Source: AP-15 sp963702685 (lineage in GTDB: Bacteria; Pseudomonadota; Alphaproteobacteria; ATCC43930; CGMCC-115725). Taken from it: a DNA stretch of 64,000 bases. Below the pieces are notes generated by a model. The model made no database searches. It was not told where the DNA came from and saw nothing but the letters and a program-made list of their open reading frames with translations. The translations under genes and the position numbers were made by a program. The stretch covers positions 310,001 to 374,000 of the forward strand of contig CAVPDQ010000009.1 of assembly GCA_963702685.1 (NCBI GenBank), read 5' to 3'. Within the stretch, counting starts at the first letter, position 1; every line of letters starts with the position of its first letter. This document shows positions 25,824 through 34,973 of this stretch, piece after piece.

Positions 25824-28448
25824 TCAGATGACCCCTTCCTCGGCGAGGCGCTCGACCTCGCTCGGCGAGCGGCCGAGGAGCTCGGTCAGGACCCACATAT
25901 TGTCCTCGCCGTAGCCGGGGGCGCCGCGGTTGGTGATGCCGCCGATATGGGCGGGGGTGGCGGAGAGCTTCATCGGGATTTCGTAGACGGGCCAAGTGCC
26001 GATCTTGGTGCCGGTGACCTCGGTCAGCCATTTGAGATGCCGCAGTTGCGGGTCGGTGTCGACGCGGTCCTCGGCGTTCTGGCAGACGCCGGCCGGCACC
26101 CCGGCCTTTTGCAATTTCATCATGCAGTCAAAGCAGTCCTGCGCGCGGGTCCAGGAGCCGACCGAGGCATCGAGCGCATCCTGGTGCAGCAGGCGCTGCT
26201 CCAATGTGGTGAAGCGTGGGTCGTCGAGCCAGCCGGTGTGATCGGCCACCTGCGCCAGCGCCCGCCATTCGGCCTCGGTAAAGCAGGCGATCGCGATCCA
26301 GCGGTCCTGTCCCTGGCACGGGTAAGCGCCGTGCGGGGCCGCCGGCTTATAGGGCGAGCGGTTGCCGTAGCGGCGCCATTCGCGGCCATTGGCCGACCAG
26401 TCGAGGATCGTGGCGCCGGTCAGGAAAATCCCGGATTCGCATTGCGAGGCGTCGATCCACTGCCCCTCGCCGGTGCGCTCGCGGTGATAGAGCGCGCCCA
26501 ATAGGGCCAGCGCGTAGCCGTAGGCGCCCATCCAGTCGAGATAGGAATAGCCCCAGCCGACCGGCATCGCCGGCTCCGGCAGCCCCGACATCTCGCCCTG
26601 GCCGCCAAAGGCGGCGGCGACCGGCCCGACCGTGCGCATCCGGCCATAGGTGCCGTTGGCGCCCATGCCCGATTGCTGGATGTAGATCACGTCGGGGCGG
26701 ATCGATTTCAGCACGTCCCAGCCGAGGCCGAGCCGCTGCAAGACGCCGGGCGAGAACCCCTCGGCCACCACGTCGCAGATGCGCACCAGGTCCTTGGCGA
26801 TCGCCAGCCCCTTGGGATGGCGGATGTTCAGCGAGATGCCGCGCTTGCCGGCGTTCTTGTTGTTGAACTGGCCGCCCATATCGGGGTCGCGCACACCGGG
26901 CAAGGGCCCCGTCGCCATATCGCGCGCGGCGCGACCGCCAATCGGCGCCATCGCCGCGAGCCGGGTGTCGGGGTTGTCCTTCCATTCGACCTTGAGGCTT
27001 TCCGCACCCATCGCCGCCAAGAAACGGGTGCCGCCGGCCGAGGCCAAAAACCAGGCGAAATCGAGAATGCGCACGCCTTGCAGCGGGAAGGGCTTCTCGT
27101 GCATCGCCGAAAGCCGCGGCTCGGCGATGGGGCGCGGCGTGGCGGGGACGCTCGGCCGCCGGACCCCTTCGCCGAGGATCGCCGCGGTGTCCTCGCCGAG
27201 CAATGGCGCGCGCCGGCCGACCTGCCAGCTGGTCTTGCTCGCAAGCCATTTCGAGGTCGGATAGCGAAAGCTCTTGCCGTGCTCGGGATGCGCGACATCG
27301 GCAAAGGTCTTGCGCACGAGCCAATGCTCGTCGAGCGCATTCTCGTGCGGCTTGCGCAGCGGCGCCCACAGGAGCCCGGCGTCCTGCGCCGCGCGCCACG
27401 GCATGTCGCGGTAGGTCCAGGCGCGGACAAAGCGCTGCACGACGTCGAGCATGTGCGAGCGCGCCGCGTCGCTCGCCGCGGTGCCGGGCACCTGCCGCGC
27501 CTTCAGATCGGCGTCGGGCGGCGGCGGCTGGAGATCGGCCTCAGCGCCGTATTTGGACAACAGCGGCACCAGATTCTTCAGGTCGCGCGCGCCCATGCCA
27601 TGGGTGATGAACCAGCGGCCGTCCTTGGTGTGGCAGATGCCGGGCGAATGGTTCGGGGTCTCGGCGGCATGGCGGTTGGTGAGCCGCCACAGCGGCACCC
27701 GCCGCATGACCCAGTACATGATGTCCTGCTCGGGGTTCTTCGACACCGCCTCGTGGATCGCGATCGATACCTCCTGGCCCTGGCCGCTGCGGTGGCGGTG
27801 GATCAGCGCCGCGATGATGCCGGTCGCCAATTGCTCGCCGGCGATGTGATAGGCGTGCCAGACCTGGGGTGCGATCGGCGGCGTGTCGTATTCAAAGCTC
27901 GGGTCGGGATCGTAGCCGCAATTCATCATGACGCCGCCGAGCGCCAGATGAACGAGGTCGGAGCCCTTGAAATCAGCCCACGGGCCGTCATCGCCAAAGG
28001 GCGTCATCCGCGCCGTCACCAAGGCCGGAAAGCGGGCGTTGAGCGCCGCGCGGTCGAGCCCCAGGGCCGTGTTGAGCGCACCGCAGCTGGCATCGAGCAG
28101 GATGTCGGCGCCGGCCAGGAGGCGCAGCAGATGCTCGCACGCTGCAGAGTTCCCTGGCGGCTCGCGCAGATCGAGCACGACCGATTTTTTGTTGCGGTTG
28201 TAATTCCAGAAAAAGAGCGAGCGTTCGAGACCCGGCCGGTCGTCGAGATAGGGGCCGATCCGGCGCGTCGCATTGCCTTCGGGCGGCTCGATCTTGATCA
28301 CCTCGGCGCCGAGCCCGGCGAGCAGCAGCCCCGTGTATTCGGCACGCTCGTCGGCAATCTCGACGACGCGCAGCCCGGCCAGCATGCCGGGACCCGCATT
28401 GCCCATCATCTCGCCCGGCCCCCGCGCAACCGAGCCGTTCTCTGGCAT
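25824..28448 (-). CDS. Tandem-domain CaiB/BaiF (family III) CoA-transferase
   Basis: An 874-residue protein made of two family III CoA-transferase units. The first starts at LRVVEIADERAEYTGLLLAGLGAEVIKIEPPEG and the second at VRILDFAWFLASAGGTRFLAAMGAESLKVEWKD. These enzymes move CoA between carboxylic acids using a conserved Asp. In the second unit it is present in GEGQWIDASQCES. In the first the aligned segment GQGQEVSIAIHEA has Ser in that place, so the first unit is probably catalytically dead. The start at 28448 (MPENGSVARGP) has GGAAGAG upstream; 28505 is rejected. Substrate unknown. Confidence 0.88.
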   Translation of the reverse strand: MPENGSVARGPGEMMGNAGPGMLAGLRVVEIADERAEYTGLLLAGLGAEVIKIEPPEGNATRRIGPYLDDRPGLERSLFFWNYNRNKKSVVLDLREPPGNSAACEHLLRLLAGADILLDASCGALNTALGLDRAALNARFPALVTARMTPFGDDGPWADFKGSDLVHLALGGVMMNCGYDPDPSFEYDTPPIAPQVWHAYHIAGEQLATGIIAALIHRHRSGQGQEVSIAIHEAVSKNPEQDIMYWVMRRVPLWRLTNRHAAETPNHSPGICHTKDGRWFITHGMGARDLKNLVPLLSKYGAEADLQPPPPDADLKARQVPGTAASDAARSHMLDVVQRFVRAWTYRDMPWRAAQDAGLLWAPLRKPHENALDEHWLVRKTFADVAHPEHGKSFRYPTSKWLASKTSWQVGRRAPLLGEDTAAILGEGVRRPSVPATPRPIAEPRLSAMHEKPFPLQGVRILDFAWFLASAGGTRFLAAMGAESLKVEWKDNPDTRLAAMAPIGGRAARDMATGPLPGVRDPDMGGQFNNKNAGKRGISLNIRHPKGLAIAKDLVRICDVVAEGFSPGVLQRLGLGWDVLKSIRPDVIYIQQSGMGANGTYGRMRTVGPVAAAFGGQGEMSGLPEPAMPVGWGYSYLDWMGAYGYALALLGALYHRERTGEGQWIDASQCESGIFLTGATILDWSANGREWRRYGNRSPYKPAAPHGAYPCQGQDRWIAIACFTEAEWRALAQVADHTGWLDDPRFTTLEQRLLHQDALDASVGSWTRAQDCFDCMMKLQKAGVPAGVCQNAEDRVDTDPQLRHLKWLTEVTGTKIGTWPVYEIPMKLSATPAHIGGITNRGAPGYGEDNMWVLTELLGRSPSEVERLAEEGVI

Positions 28449-28655
28449 GGCGCTCTTCCCGCTTGGTTTCGAAAGCGATTGTGGGTCGCCCGCCGCCGTT
28501 GTCAACGCGACCGATCAAGCCGGAAGCTCATTGCCCGCATGCAACACGGACGAACCGGCTCGCAGCCCTCGCAAGCGCGGCGCCGGCCGCTTAGGCTCGG
28601 ATGCAGCGACCGCGGGGGTGCTTGCAGTCGCCACTTCTTGTTACCACAATAAGCA

Positions 28656-28925
28656 GTGAAGATCGAGCTCGACCCGGAAAAGGACACGCTCAACAGGGCG
28701 AAGCATGGTGTTTCGCTCGCGGCCGCAGCCGATATGGACTTTGAGGTGGCGCTGGTCGAACCGGATCATCGGCACAGCTACGGAGAAGCCCGATTTCAAG
28801 CAATCGGCCCGATTTCCGGACGGCTTCACCTGCTCGCGTTCACGATGCGTGGGGACGCGCTGCGGGCGATCTCGCTGCGAAGGGCCAACGCGCGGGAAAG
28901 GAGACGCTATGGGCAGAAAACCTGA
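28656..28925 (+). CDS. brnT: BrnT-family toxin
   Basis: An 89-residue ribonuclease toxin of the BrnT family. It shows the conserved N-terminal pattern LDPEKDTLNRAKHGVSLAAA, the YGEARFQAIGPISGRLHLLAF core and the C-terminal RAISLRRANARERRRYG. It starts with GTG. BrnT cleaves RNA and is held inactive by BrnA, which here starts inside the last codons of brnT; that order and overlap are typical of the module. Such modules are usually autorepressed through the BrnA-BrnT complex. Confidence 0.88.
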   Translation: MKIELDPEKDTLNRAKHGVSLAAAADMDFEVALVEPDHRHSYGEARFQAIGPISGRLHLLAFTMRGDALRAISLRRANARERRRYGQKT

Positions 28926-29202
28926 AAAACCCTCCCACATCTCGCAACAGGATTGGGACGACGCCGAGATCCCTGAATGGACCGCCGATGATTTTGCTCG
29001 GGCAAAGCCATTCCGCGAGGTTTTCCCCGAGCAGTTCAGTTCATGGAAACGGACCGGCCGGCCGCCAGCCGCCGCACCTAAGGTGCATATCGGCTTTCGA
29101 CTGGCCGCCGACGTGGTCAAGAGCATTCGCGACACCGGCAAAGGCTATAATGCTCGTGTCGAGAAGGTGCTTCGCGACGCCCTGGCCAAAGGCGAGCTGT
29201 AG
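28909..29202 (+). CDS. brnA: BrnA-family antitoxin
   Basis: A 97-residue antitoxin starting at the ATG after AAGGAG (28909), overlapping brnT by 17 bp. It has the WTADDFARAKPFREVFPE segment and the C-terminal ribbon-helix-helix-like part (KVHIGFRLAADVVKSIRDTGKGYNARVEKVLRDAL) that gives DNA binding in BrnA. It completes an intact brnTA locus. Confidence 0.87.
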   Translation: MGRKPEKPSHISQQDWDDAEIPEWTADDFARAKPFREVFPEQFSSWKRTGRPPAAAPKVHIGFRLAADVVKSIRDTGKGYNARVEKVLRDALAKGEL

Positions 29203-29229
29203 CTCTGTCGGCACCGTCCATCATGCGGA

Positions 29230-30703
29230 TCACTCGGCGGCGGCGCGGGTCGGGGCTTGCGCCGCGGCGAGGATGGCGGCGGCCTCCTTGGCGACGCGGG
29301 TGCCTTCGAAAAAGCGCGGGTTTTGCGTGCCCCACAGCTTGACCGCGTTCTCAAAGGTGAAGGCGCGGAAGTCGTCGATCGTGATGTGGCCGTCCTCGAC
29401 CAGCTCATAGGCTTCGGGCAACGGGTGGCGCATGTCGATCACGTCGAAATGCCCGATGTCCGACGAAAAGATCGCGTTCAATTTCGACCCGAACGGGTTC
29501 GAGCGGCCAAAGGCGGTGGCGTTCATCCGGTCGTCGGCCTCGCAGCCGAAATAATAGGGCTTGGCGTAAAGATCGACCCAATCCTCCTTGCGGGTGATCT
29601 TGCAGGCCGAGAAATCGTCGATGTCGTCGAGGTTGCCGGTGAGGTAAGCGAGCTCGGGGTCGGGGAGCCCGCCGCGCTCGCGCAAGGCGGCGGCGATGTC
29701 GCTATAGCCGTATTTCTCGACGAGGCTCATCAATTGGTCGCGGTCGAGCTTGTCCGGGTGCATGCGCTCCGAGCGCCTTGGCGCTGCGCCGCTCCCAATG
29801 CTCGATCAGATCGCCGAACAACTGCGAGGCCCAGCCGACGCCGCCTTCGAGAAAGGCGAAATGCAATTGCGGGAAGCGCCGGGTGACGCCGCCCAAAAAG
29901 ATCGCCTTGGCGGTCGCATGCCCGGCGGCGGCGAAATGGCCGATATGATTATAGACGAAATTGGTCGGCGACAGGCGCAGCCCCTGGTTCGACGAAGCGC
30001 TGTGGAAAGTGGGGGAGATGCCCAGCTCGACGCATTTCGCCCAGACCGAATCGTAATCGTATTCGCTGTCGAGCCCGAGGACGTCGTACCAGACCGCAAA
30101 ACGCGCGGTGTCGGGGTCGTTGGCGGCAACCGCCGGGACTTTTCTCGCGAGGTTGCTGCCGAACATGCCGACTTTGGAGCCGAGCTCCCTGGTGACGAAC
30201 TCCAATTCGGCGATCGCCTCGTCCGGCGTGTGCATCGGGATGATCGCGGCCGGGGTCAGCCGGTCGCCGAGACCGGAGAAATAATCGGCCGAGACGATGT
30301 TGTAGGCGCGGATCACGGCGCGCCGCGCGGCATCGTCCCGAATGCGCGGAAAGCGCAGACCCGCGGTCGGATAGATGATGCCGAAATCGACGCCGATCTC
30401 GTCGAGCCGGTCGTAGAGCAATTTCGGCATCATCGCGGTCGCGCGGTCGAGCGTGTTCTCCGCTTGGCGGCTCATAAAGGCCTGCTGGCCCATGCGCTTG
30501 CGGCCCCGCTCGGCGGGCGACAGCGACAATGATTCGCGGGTCGTGCCCATCGCCTTCAGAAACCCGTCGGCGGCCAAATCGCCGCCCACCTTGCGCATCT
30601 TCTCGCTGAACACCGGGTCGTACTCGACCCAATGCCCGTCGCCATCGACGATCGGATGGTCGATCCTCGACCGGACCTCTGCGGGGGTCATGTGCGCGCT
30701 CAT
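29230..30703 (-). pseudogene. ACMSD-like amidohydrolase (metal-dependent hydrolase), +1 frameshift
   Basis: The repaired protein of about 490 residues belongs to the amidohydrolase-2/ACMSD-like family of metal-dependent hydrolases or decarboxylases: VDGDGHWVEYDPVF near the start and HFAFLEGGVGWASQLFGDLIEHWERR before the break. After SAKAL the frame shifts; the remainder (ERMHPDKLDRDQLMSLVEKYG... to APTRAAAE) is in the next frame. One extra base in the CC at 29769-29770 accounts for it. SNPFGSKLNAIFSSDIGHFDV corresponds to the conserved C-terminal Asp region. The start at 30703 has GGAG upstream. A paralogue lies at 33309-34448. Confidence 0.8.
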
Positions 30704-30848
30704 GGGTCAGCTCCGGAGTAGTGGCGCGAAAGCCGCGATTTCAATCCTGAAGCGGGCGCGCCGCCGCGCCAAATGCCATTTCCGCGCCGCCGCCTGCGCC
30801 CAGCGCATGGGCGACACGATTAAGCCCGTCCGACGGCGTGGTGCAGCC

Positions 30849-31037
30849 GAAACCCGCTTTGCCGTTGTGTTCAGCTGCGCCGCGACGGTGGCGACACCGA
30901 CCCCCCTGCAGCCGCAGCAGGATGATCGCGGCGCGGTCGCGCACCCCGATGGAGGTCGAGCGCGATCGGCGGCGAAGCTCCTCCTCAACATCCGGCTCCC
31001 TCGCCAATCGCTTGATCGGCCGCGCAATCCCCGCCAT
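30849..31037 (-). pseudogene. IS630-type transposase N-terminal remnant
   Basis: A 5'-terminal transposase fragment: MAGIARPIKRLAREP, SRSTSIGVRDRAAIILLRLQG, then, one frame over, VGVATVAAQLNTTAKRVS. This matches the N-terminal HTH region of IS630-family transposases. The frame break coincides with a run of six C (30901-30906; five would restore the frame). Homology stops after KRVS, so the DDE catalytic domain is missing and the element is dead. The remainder of 30704-31096 shows no supported gene. Confidence 0.6.
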
Positions 31038-31096
31038 CCTTCCGCCAATTCACCCACCGCAGATATCAGTCGGTATTTGCAAGCCAGGACACCAGT

Positions 31097-31810
31097 TTGG
31101 TGGAAGCGCCAGCGCAACGGCGGAATACAGCGTGGGTCGCCGAGATAGAGCGGCGAGCCCTGGTCTGGATGGCGGCTAGGCTTCCGCCGGTGGTGACGCC
31201 GAACGCCTTAACGGCCACCGGCATGTTAGGCGCGCTGATTGCGATGGTCGGCTACTTCCTTGCCGCGGGGCGGCCCGCCATGCTGTGGCTGGCGAGCGTC
31301 GGGTTTTTGTTGAACTGGTTCGGCGATTCTCTGGATGGCACGCTCGCTCGTGTGCGCGGGATTGAACGCCCGCACTTCGGCTTCTTTCTCGATAAGTCCA
31401 CTGACCTGCTTGCGCATGCGCTATTTGCCGTCGGATTGGGGCTTTCCACCTTTATCCGGTGGGAGCTTGCGATGGCGGGATTGGCCTCGTTCTTTATGGT
31501 TTCGATGGTCAGCCTGATTCGCGTCGGCGCCGGTTGCAGCTTCGACATCGCATATTTCGGCATCGGAATGACCGAGACCCGCTGCATCTTGGTGCTTCTC
31601 AACAGCGCTGTTTTTTTCTTTCCGCCGCGGCCGATCCGAGCGTTTGGCGTGTCGTTCACATATCCCAACTTGCTTGCGGTCGTATGGATCGCGGGACATG
31701 TGAGCGTGTTCCTCGTTGTCATGATCGCAGAGGCGCGGCGTCTCGCCGTGGAGGACCCGCCACGAGTAATCGCGAGCGGGACGGCTTCAAAGGCGTCGCG
31801 GGTCGGCTGA
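31097..31810 (+). CDS. CDP-alcohol phosphatidyltransferase family membrane protein
   Basis: A protein of about 237 residues with five or six hydrophobic segments and the family signature DGTLARVRGIERPHFGFFLDKSTD (DG..AR, G...D...D). Enzymes of this family condense a CDP-alcohol with a second alcohol in phospholipid or inositol-phosphate synthesis at the inner membrane; the acceptor here is unknown. The start is either TTG 31097 or GTG 31100, with AGGA a little upstream. It converges on the methyltransferase gene, overlapping its 3' end by 24 bp. Confidence 0.8.
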   Translation: MVEAPAQRRNTAWVAEIERRALVWMAARLPPVVTPNALTATGMLGALIAMVGYFLAAGRPAMLWLASVGFLLNWFGDSLDGTLARVRGIERPHFGFFLDKSTDLLAHALFAVGLGLSTFIRWELAMAGLASFFMVSMVSLIRVGAGCSFDIAYFGIGMTETRCILVLLNSAVFFFPPRPIRAFGVSFTYPNLLAVVWIAGHVSVFLVVMIAEARRLAVEDPPRVIASGTASKASRVG

Positions 31811-32737
31811 TTTCCTGATCGCTAAACCGATGCTTGTCGCAAGTATTTTGTGCCGGACATACAGTCTAAGATGAATATTAGAATCACGATCACGGTCTAC
31901 TTTCAAATCAATTGGTTCAGATCCAGGGTGAAGATTCAGTGCGATATCGTGTCCCCCATCACGTATTTCTTTAATAAACTCCATCATATCATGCTCACGA
32001 TAGACGACGTCCGATCCGTACTCCAGCGTCTTGGTATCGGAGCCGAGGTTAAATTCCGTCGTATGCACCGCGAGGCCGCCTGGCCTCAGACACTTGAGAG
32101 AGCTTCGGATAAAGTCGAATCCGTGCCTCAGGCTGCCGAGATGCTCAAGGGCGCAGGCTGACCAGCAGAAATCGAAACCCACAAGATCGTCAGGAATTGA
32201 ATTCATGTCGACAGGACGGAATGTGGCGTTGTTATAAAACTTCTCGCGGCCGACAATCTCCGGGAGAAAGATTTTGTCGAGCGAATCGGCATGTTGATTG
32301 ATCCAGCGTCGCCGGACTACGGGCTGGTCCGTCGCCACGATCTGGCAGCCTTGCGATACGAAAAGCGAGGGAAGCTTTTCGCGGCCGACGCCGAACACCA
32401 GGCCGCGGCATCCTAGCGTTGCCATTCCGGCCTTTTGAACCGATCGGAAGATATAGACGAGTTCCCACTGTTTTCGGTGAAGACGCGGAGCTTCGCGCAT
32501 CAGAGAACAGACGTATCTGTAGCACGGTTCGCTAAATTGACTTGAAGTACAGAGTTGGCTGACTGGCCCCGACATTGTCGGAAGAGCGGGCCAACGAACT
32601 CTCAATTCGTGAAAGAAATCATTCGAAATTGTCGTAGAAAGACCACGGAGTATCCGCGAAATCCGGGTCAGTCGGCGAAAAATTGTCGCCACTATTTCGG
32701 GCGGAGAAGCGCCGCAAGGAAGGGCAGACTTTATCAT
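31787..32737 (-). CDS. Class I SAM-dependent methyltransferase
   Basis: A protein of about 316 residues. The SAM-binding motif I region is LVFGVGREKLPSLFVSQGCQIVATDQ; FDFCWSACALEHLGSLRHGFDFI and KCLRPGGLAVHTTEFNLG are the usual motifs IV/VI of Methyltransf_11/23 proteins. The sequence looks less GC-rich than its surroundings and uses more A/T-ending codons, suggesting horizontal acquisition. The start at 32737 (MIKSALPCG) is uncertain, since no clear RBS is seen. Related proteins often occur in cell-surface glycan loci, which would fit the neighbouring CDP-alcohol transferase, but the target is unknown. Confidence 0.72.
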   Translation of the reverse strand: MIKSALPCGASPPEIVATIFRRLTRISRILRGLSTTISNDFFHELRVRWPALPTMSGPVSQLCTSSQFSEPCYRYVCSLMREAPRLHRKQWELVYIFRSVQKAGMATLGCRGLVFGVGREKLPSLFVSQGCQIVATDQPVVRRRWINQHADSLDKIFLPEIVGREKFYNNATFRPVDMNSIPDDLVGFDFCWSACALEHLGSLRHGFDFIRSSLKCLRPGGLAVHTTEFNLGSDTKTLEYGSDVVYREHDMMEFIKEIRDGGHDIALNLHPGSEPIDLKVDRDRDSNIHLRLYVRHKILATSIGLAIRKSADPRRL

Positions 32738-33048
32738 GGCTGACCCCAATCGATTTCTTCTCGCATCTTCCGCGCGTAGCGCGGGATTCCTTGATTGTTG
32801 CGACGTTGGCGCCGCACGCCGCCGCACGCCGATCGGGAGATAAGATGTCGCATTCAGCCGAGTTATAACAGCGGCGTCGGGGTTTTGGCGATTCACCGGG
32901 CGTTGCGGGCCGGAGCGTTGCGGCGGCTCGGAGATCTCATAATGCCGCCTGCCCCTGTGGGGCGCTGCGCCTCCTTTCAAGCGCTTGTTCCAGGCTCTGC
33001 CGGGCAGGGCAGGAGGCGGGGCCGTCGTGACGACCCTGGATCCCTCGC
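32738..33048. other. Gap without a recognised gene
   Basis: About 310 bp upstream of the methyltransferase. It likely holds its promoter, but no clear -35/-10 pair was identified. Nothing else was recognised. Confidence 0.4.
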
Positions 33049-33222
33049 TCACCGCGAGGCCGTGATGACCGTGCGATAGCGCTCGATCGCACGTTCCATG
33101 CCGGGGGTCAGCGGCGGCGGGTTCGGAACGGCTTCGACGAAAGCGCGCTGATCCTCGACCGACAGACGGCTGATCTGGGTTTCCTCGATCGCGCGGTGCG
33201 CGGCTTCACGGCCGGCGGCGGA
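33049..33222 (-). pseudogene. C-terminal remnant of a DUF1778/TacA-type antitoxin
   Basis: The minus-strand frame ending at 33049 reads REAAHRAIEETQISRLS and VEDQRAFVEAVPNPPPLTP, then MERAIERYRTVI. This is the typical C-terminal, toxin-binding half of DUF1778 (TacA-family) antitoxins. The N-terminal ribbon-helix-helix part is missing: upstream the frame runs into a dispersed repeat (33225-33258). No GNAT toxin follows. The gene was probably truncated by the repeat. Confidence 0.65.
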
Positions 33223-33224
33223 AG

Positions 33225-33258
33225 GCGTGGGTGGCCGGGTCGAGCCCGGCCAAGACGA
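33225..33258. repeat. Dispersed repeat, family B, half copy
   Basis: GGCGTGGGTGGCCGGGTCG followed by AGCCCGGCCAAGACG resembles the right arm of the element at 51428-51520 (GACGTGGGTGGCCGGATCAAGTCCGGCCA). It marks the truncation point of the adjacent DUF1778 antitoxin remnant. Confidence 0.6.
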
Positions 33259-33308
33259 TTTTGGGTTGATGATGTCGGTTGGTGCACCTGCACAGGGCCG
33301 CGCTCGGG

Positions 33309-34448
33309 TCACCCCAGCCCGTAGAGCGCGGCGGCGTTGTCGTGGGTCAGGTGGCGGCGCGTTTCGGGGGTGAGGGCGGCCATTTGGCGCTCGATCGCGG
33401 CGCGGGAATTGGGCCACACGCTGTCGGGGTGGGGGTAGTCGGAGGCCCAGAGGAGGTGGCCGGGGCCGAAGAACGGGATCAGCGACATCGCCGCGTGGTC
33501 TTCCTGGAAGGTCGCCCAGATCTGGCGCTTGAAAAGCTCGCTCGGCTTGGTTTCGAGCGCGGCACCGCCCTTGTCGGCCCAGAACTCCTTGGCCTCCCAC
33601 AGCCGCCAATGGCGGTAATCCAACTCCTGGACGAGCCAGGGGAGCCAGCCGGTGCCGGCCTCGGCCATCACCAGCTTGAGCCGCGGATGGCGTTCGAGGA
33701 TGCCCCAGGCGAAGAGGTCGACAAAAGGCTCGAGAAAATTCGCCATAAAGAACTTGGTGTTCTCAAAGACGCTCGCCGCCTTGCCGGCCACCCGGTCGCC
33801 GGGCTTGCCGACAAAAACCGTGATGTGCCAGGAGAGGATGATCCCGCTGTCTTCGAGCGCCGCCCACAATTTTTCCCAGGCCGGGTCGTCGAGCCGGGGC
33901 TTGATGTTGGCGATCATCAAGGTGACCTGGCGCACCCCGCCCTTGGCGGCGAGGCGCAGCAATTCCGCGGTGGCGCCGTCGGGGGTCTCGGGCAGCATCG
34001 GCACGCCGACGAGGCGGTCGGGGGCGGCGGCGCAGAACTCCATCAGCCAATCGTTGTAGACGCGGTAGCAGGCAACCCGCAGCACCGGGTCCTCGGTCGA
34101 AATCTGAAAGATCGGGCCAAAGATGACCTGGGTCTCGACCCCGTCGCGGTCCATGTCGGCGAGGCGCAATTCGGCGACCGCCGGGCGGCGCTGGCTCTGG
34201 TCGACGACGCCGCCGCGGTCGAAGGCGTTATAGAGCGGCTTTGGCCGGACGCGCTGCTCGTTCGTCTGCTGCTTGCCGCCCCAAGCGCCCCAGATTTTGC
34301 CGTCGCAGACCCATTGGGCGAGCCCGTCGCGCTCTTCGACATGGGGCGCGCGGTCGCGCAGCGCCGCGGGCAGCCGGCTCGTCCACAAATCCGCCGGCAG
34401 CTGCCCCAGATCCATATGGTCGTCGCAGGAGATCAATTCGTTCGGCAT
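33309..34448 (-). CDS. ACMSD-like amidohydrolase family metal-dependent hydrolase
   Basis: A 379-residue TIM-barrel amidohydrolase-2 protein: ISCDDHMDL at the N terminus in place of the usual xDxHxH metal motif region, DRDGVETQVIFGP, HPRLKLVMAEAGTGWLPWLVQELDYR and the C-terminal LLWASDYPHPDSVWPNS with the conserved Asp. Family members hydrolyse or decarboxylate cyclic or aromatic-derived acids. The start at 34448 (MPNELIS) is set by GAGGTG just upstream; a longer frame to 34646 is rejected. It resembles the frameshifted gene at 29230-30703 and likely belongs to the same kind of pathway. Confidence 0.83.
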   Translation of the reverse strand: MPNELISCDDHMDLGQLPADLWTSRLPAALRDRAPHVEERDGLAQWVCDGKIWGAWGGKQQTNEQRVRPKPLYNAFDRGGVVDQSQRRPAVAELRLADMDRDGVETQVIFGPIFQISTEDPVLRVACYRVYNDWLMEFCAAAPDRLVGVPMLPETPDGATAELLRLAAKGGVRQVTLMIANIKPRLDDPAWEKLWAALEDSGIILSWHITVFVGKPGDRVAGKAASVFENTKFFMANFLEPFVDLFAWGILERHPRLKLVMAEAGTGWLPWLVQELDYRHWRLWEAKEFWADKGGAALETKPSELFKRQIWATFQEDHAAMSLIPFFGPGHLLWASDYPHPDSVWPNSRAAIERQMAALTPETRRHLTHDNAAALYGLG

Positions 34449-34707
34449 AGGACACCTCGCTTCGCGCCCGGTCTGAGCCAGACGGCCACCATGGAACGGA
34501 ATGCGCCGCGTGGGCAAGCGGGTGGCGCTTCGATTTGGAGGGTTGCCATTGGCGACCGCGTCAGGGGTTGGCTCGGAAGCTGATCCAATCAGCGAGAGGC
34601 GGCTACCGGCAATGTATCCTGCCCGCGCTCGGCCGCCCGCGACCATCGCGACCTTGGCGAACGCGGTTACCAGGCTGCTGAAAAATCCCGTTCCCCTCGG
34701 CGAGCAC
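34449..34707. other. Gap without a recognised gene
   Basis: The upstream region of the amidohydrolase gene. It should carry its promoter, but no clear elements could be assigned. It ends at a long dispersed hairpin. Confidence 0.4.
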
Positions 34708-34809
34708 CCTTCGAGACGGCCCTTCGAGCCTCCTCAGGGTGAGGATAACCAATTGATATTACGTTACTCTTATCCTGAGGAGGCCGCCGTGAGGCGGCCG
34801 TCTCGAAGG
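34708..34809. repeat. Long dispersed hairpin, family D
   Basis: A 102-bp near-palindrome. The left arm CCTTCGAGACGGC...CCTCAGGGTGAGGATAA pairs with the right arm TTATCCTGAGGAGGCC...GGCCGTCTCGAAGG around a ~20-nt AT-rich centre. Hairpins with TTATCCTGAGGAGGCC arms are widespread intergenic elements in rhizobia-like genomes (general knowledge). The right end abuts the truncated toxin remnant. Confidence 0.8.
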
Positions 34810-34814
34810 ATGGC

Positions 34815-34972
34815 AGCGAAGATGCACCTATTGCGGAGGCCCGGATTTGCCGGTTTTTCTATTGACGGTGTTTGCCAAGGGCGAGCGGTCGAACTTGACA
34901 CAAGCCGAGCGCAACGAGTTGCGCCAAGTGTTGAGCGGGCTGGCAGCCGAGTATCGGGAGAGGGCAGGTTAA
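34815..34972 (+). pseudogene. C-terminal remnant of a RelE/HigB-type toxin
   Basis: The frame ending in TAA at 34970-34972 reads DLPVFLLTVFAKGERSNLT then QAERNELRQVLSGLAAEYRERAG. This is the characteristic C-terminal strand and helix of RelE/ParE-superfamily toxins of HigB/NadT type. The N-terminal two thirds are absent: the frame meets the family D hairpin at its 5' end. An XRE-type antitoxin gene follows 2 bp downstream, in the normal toxin-antitoxin order. Confidence 0.7.
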
Positions 34973-34973
34973 G

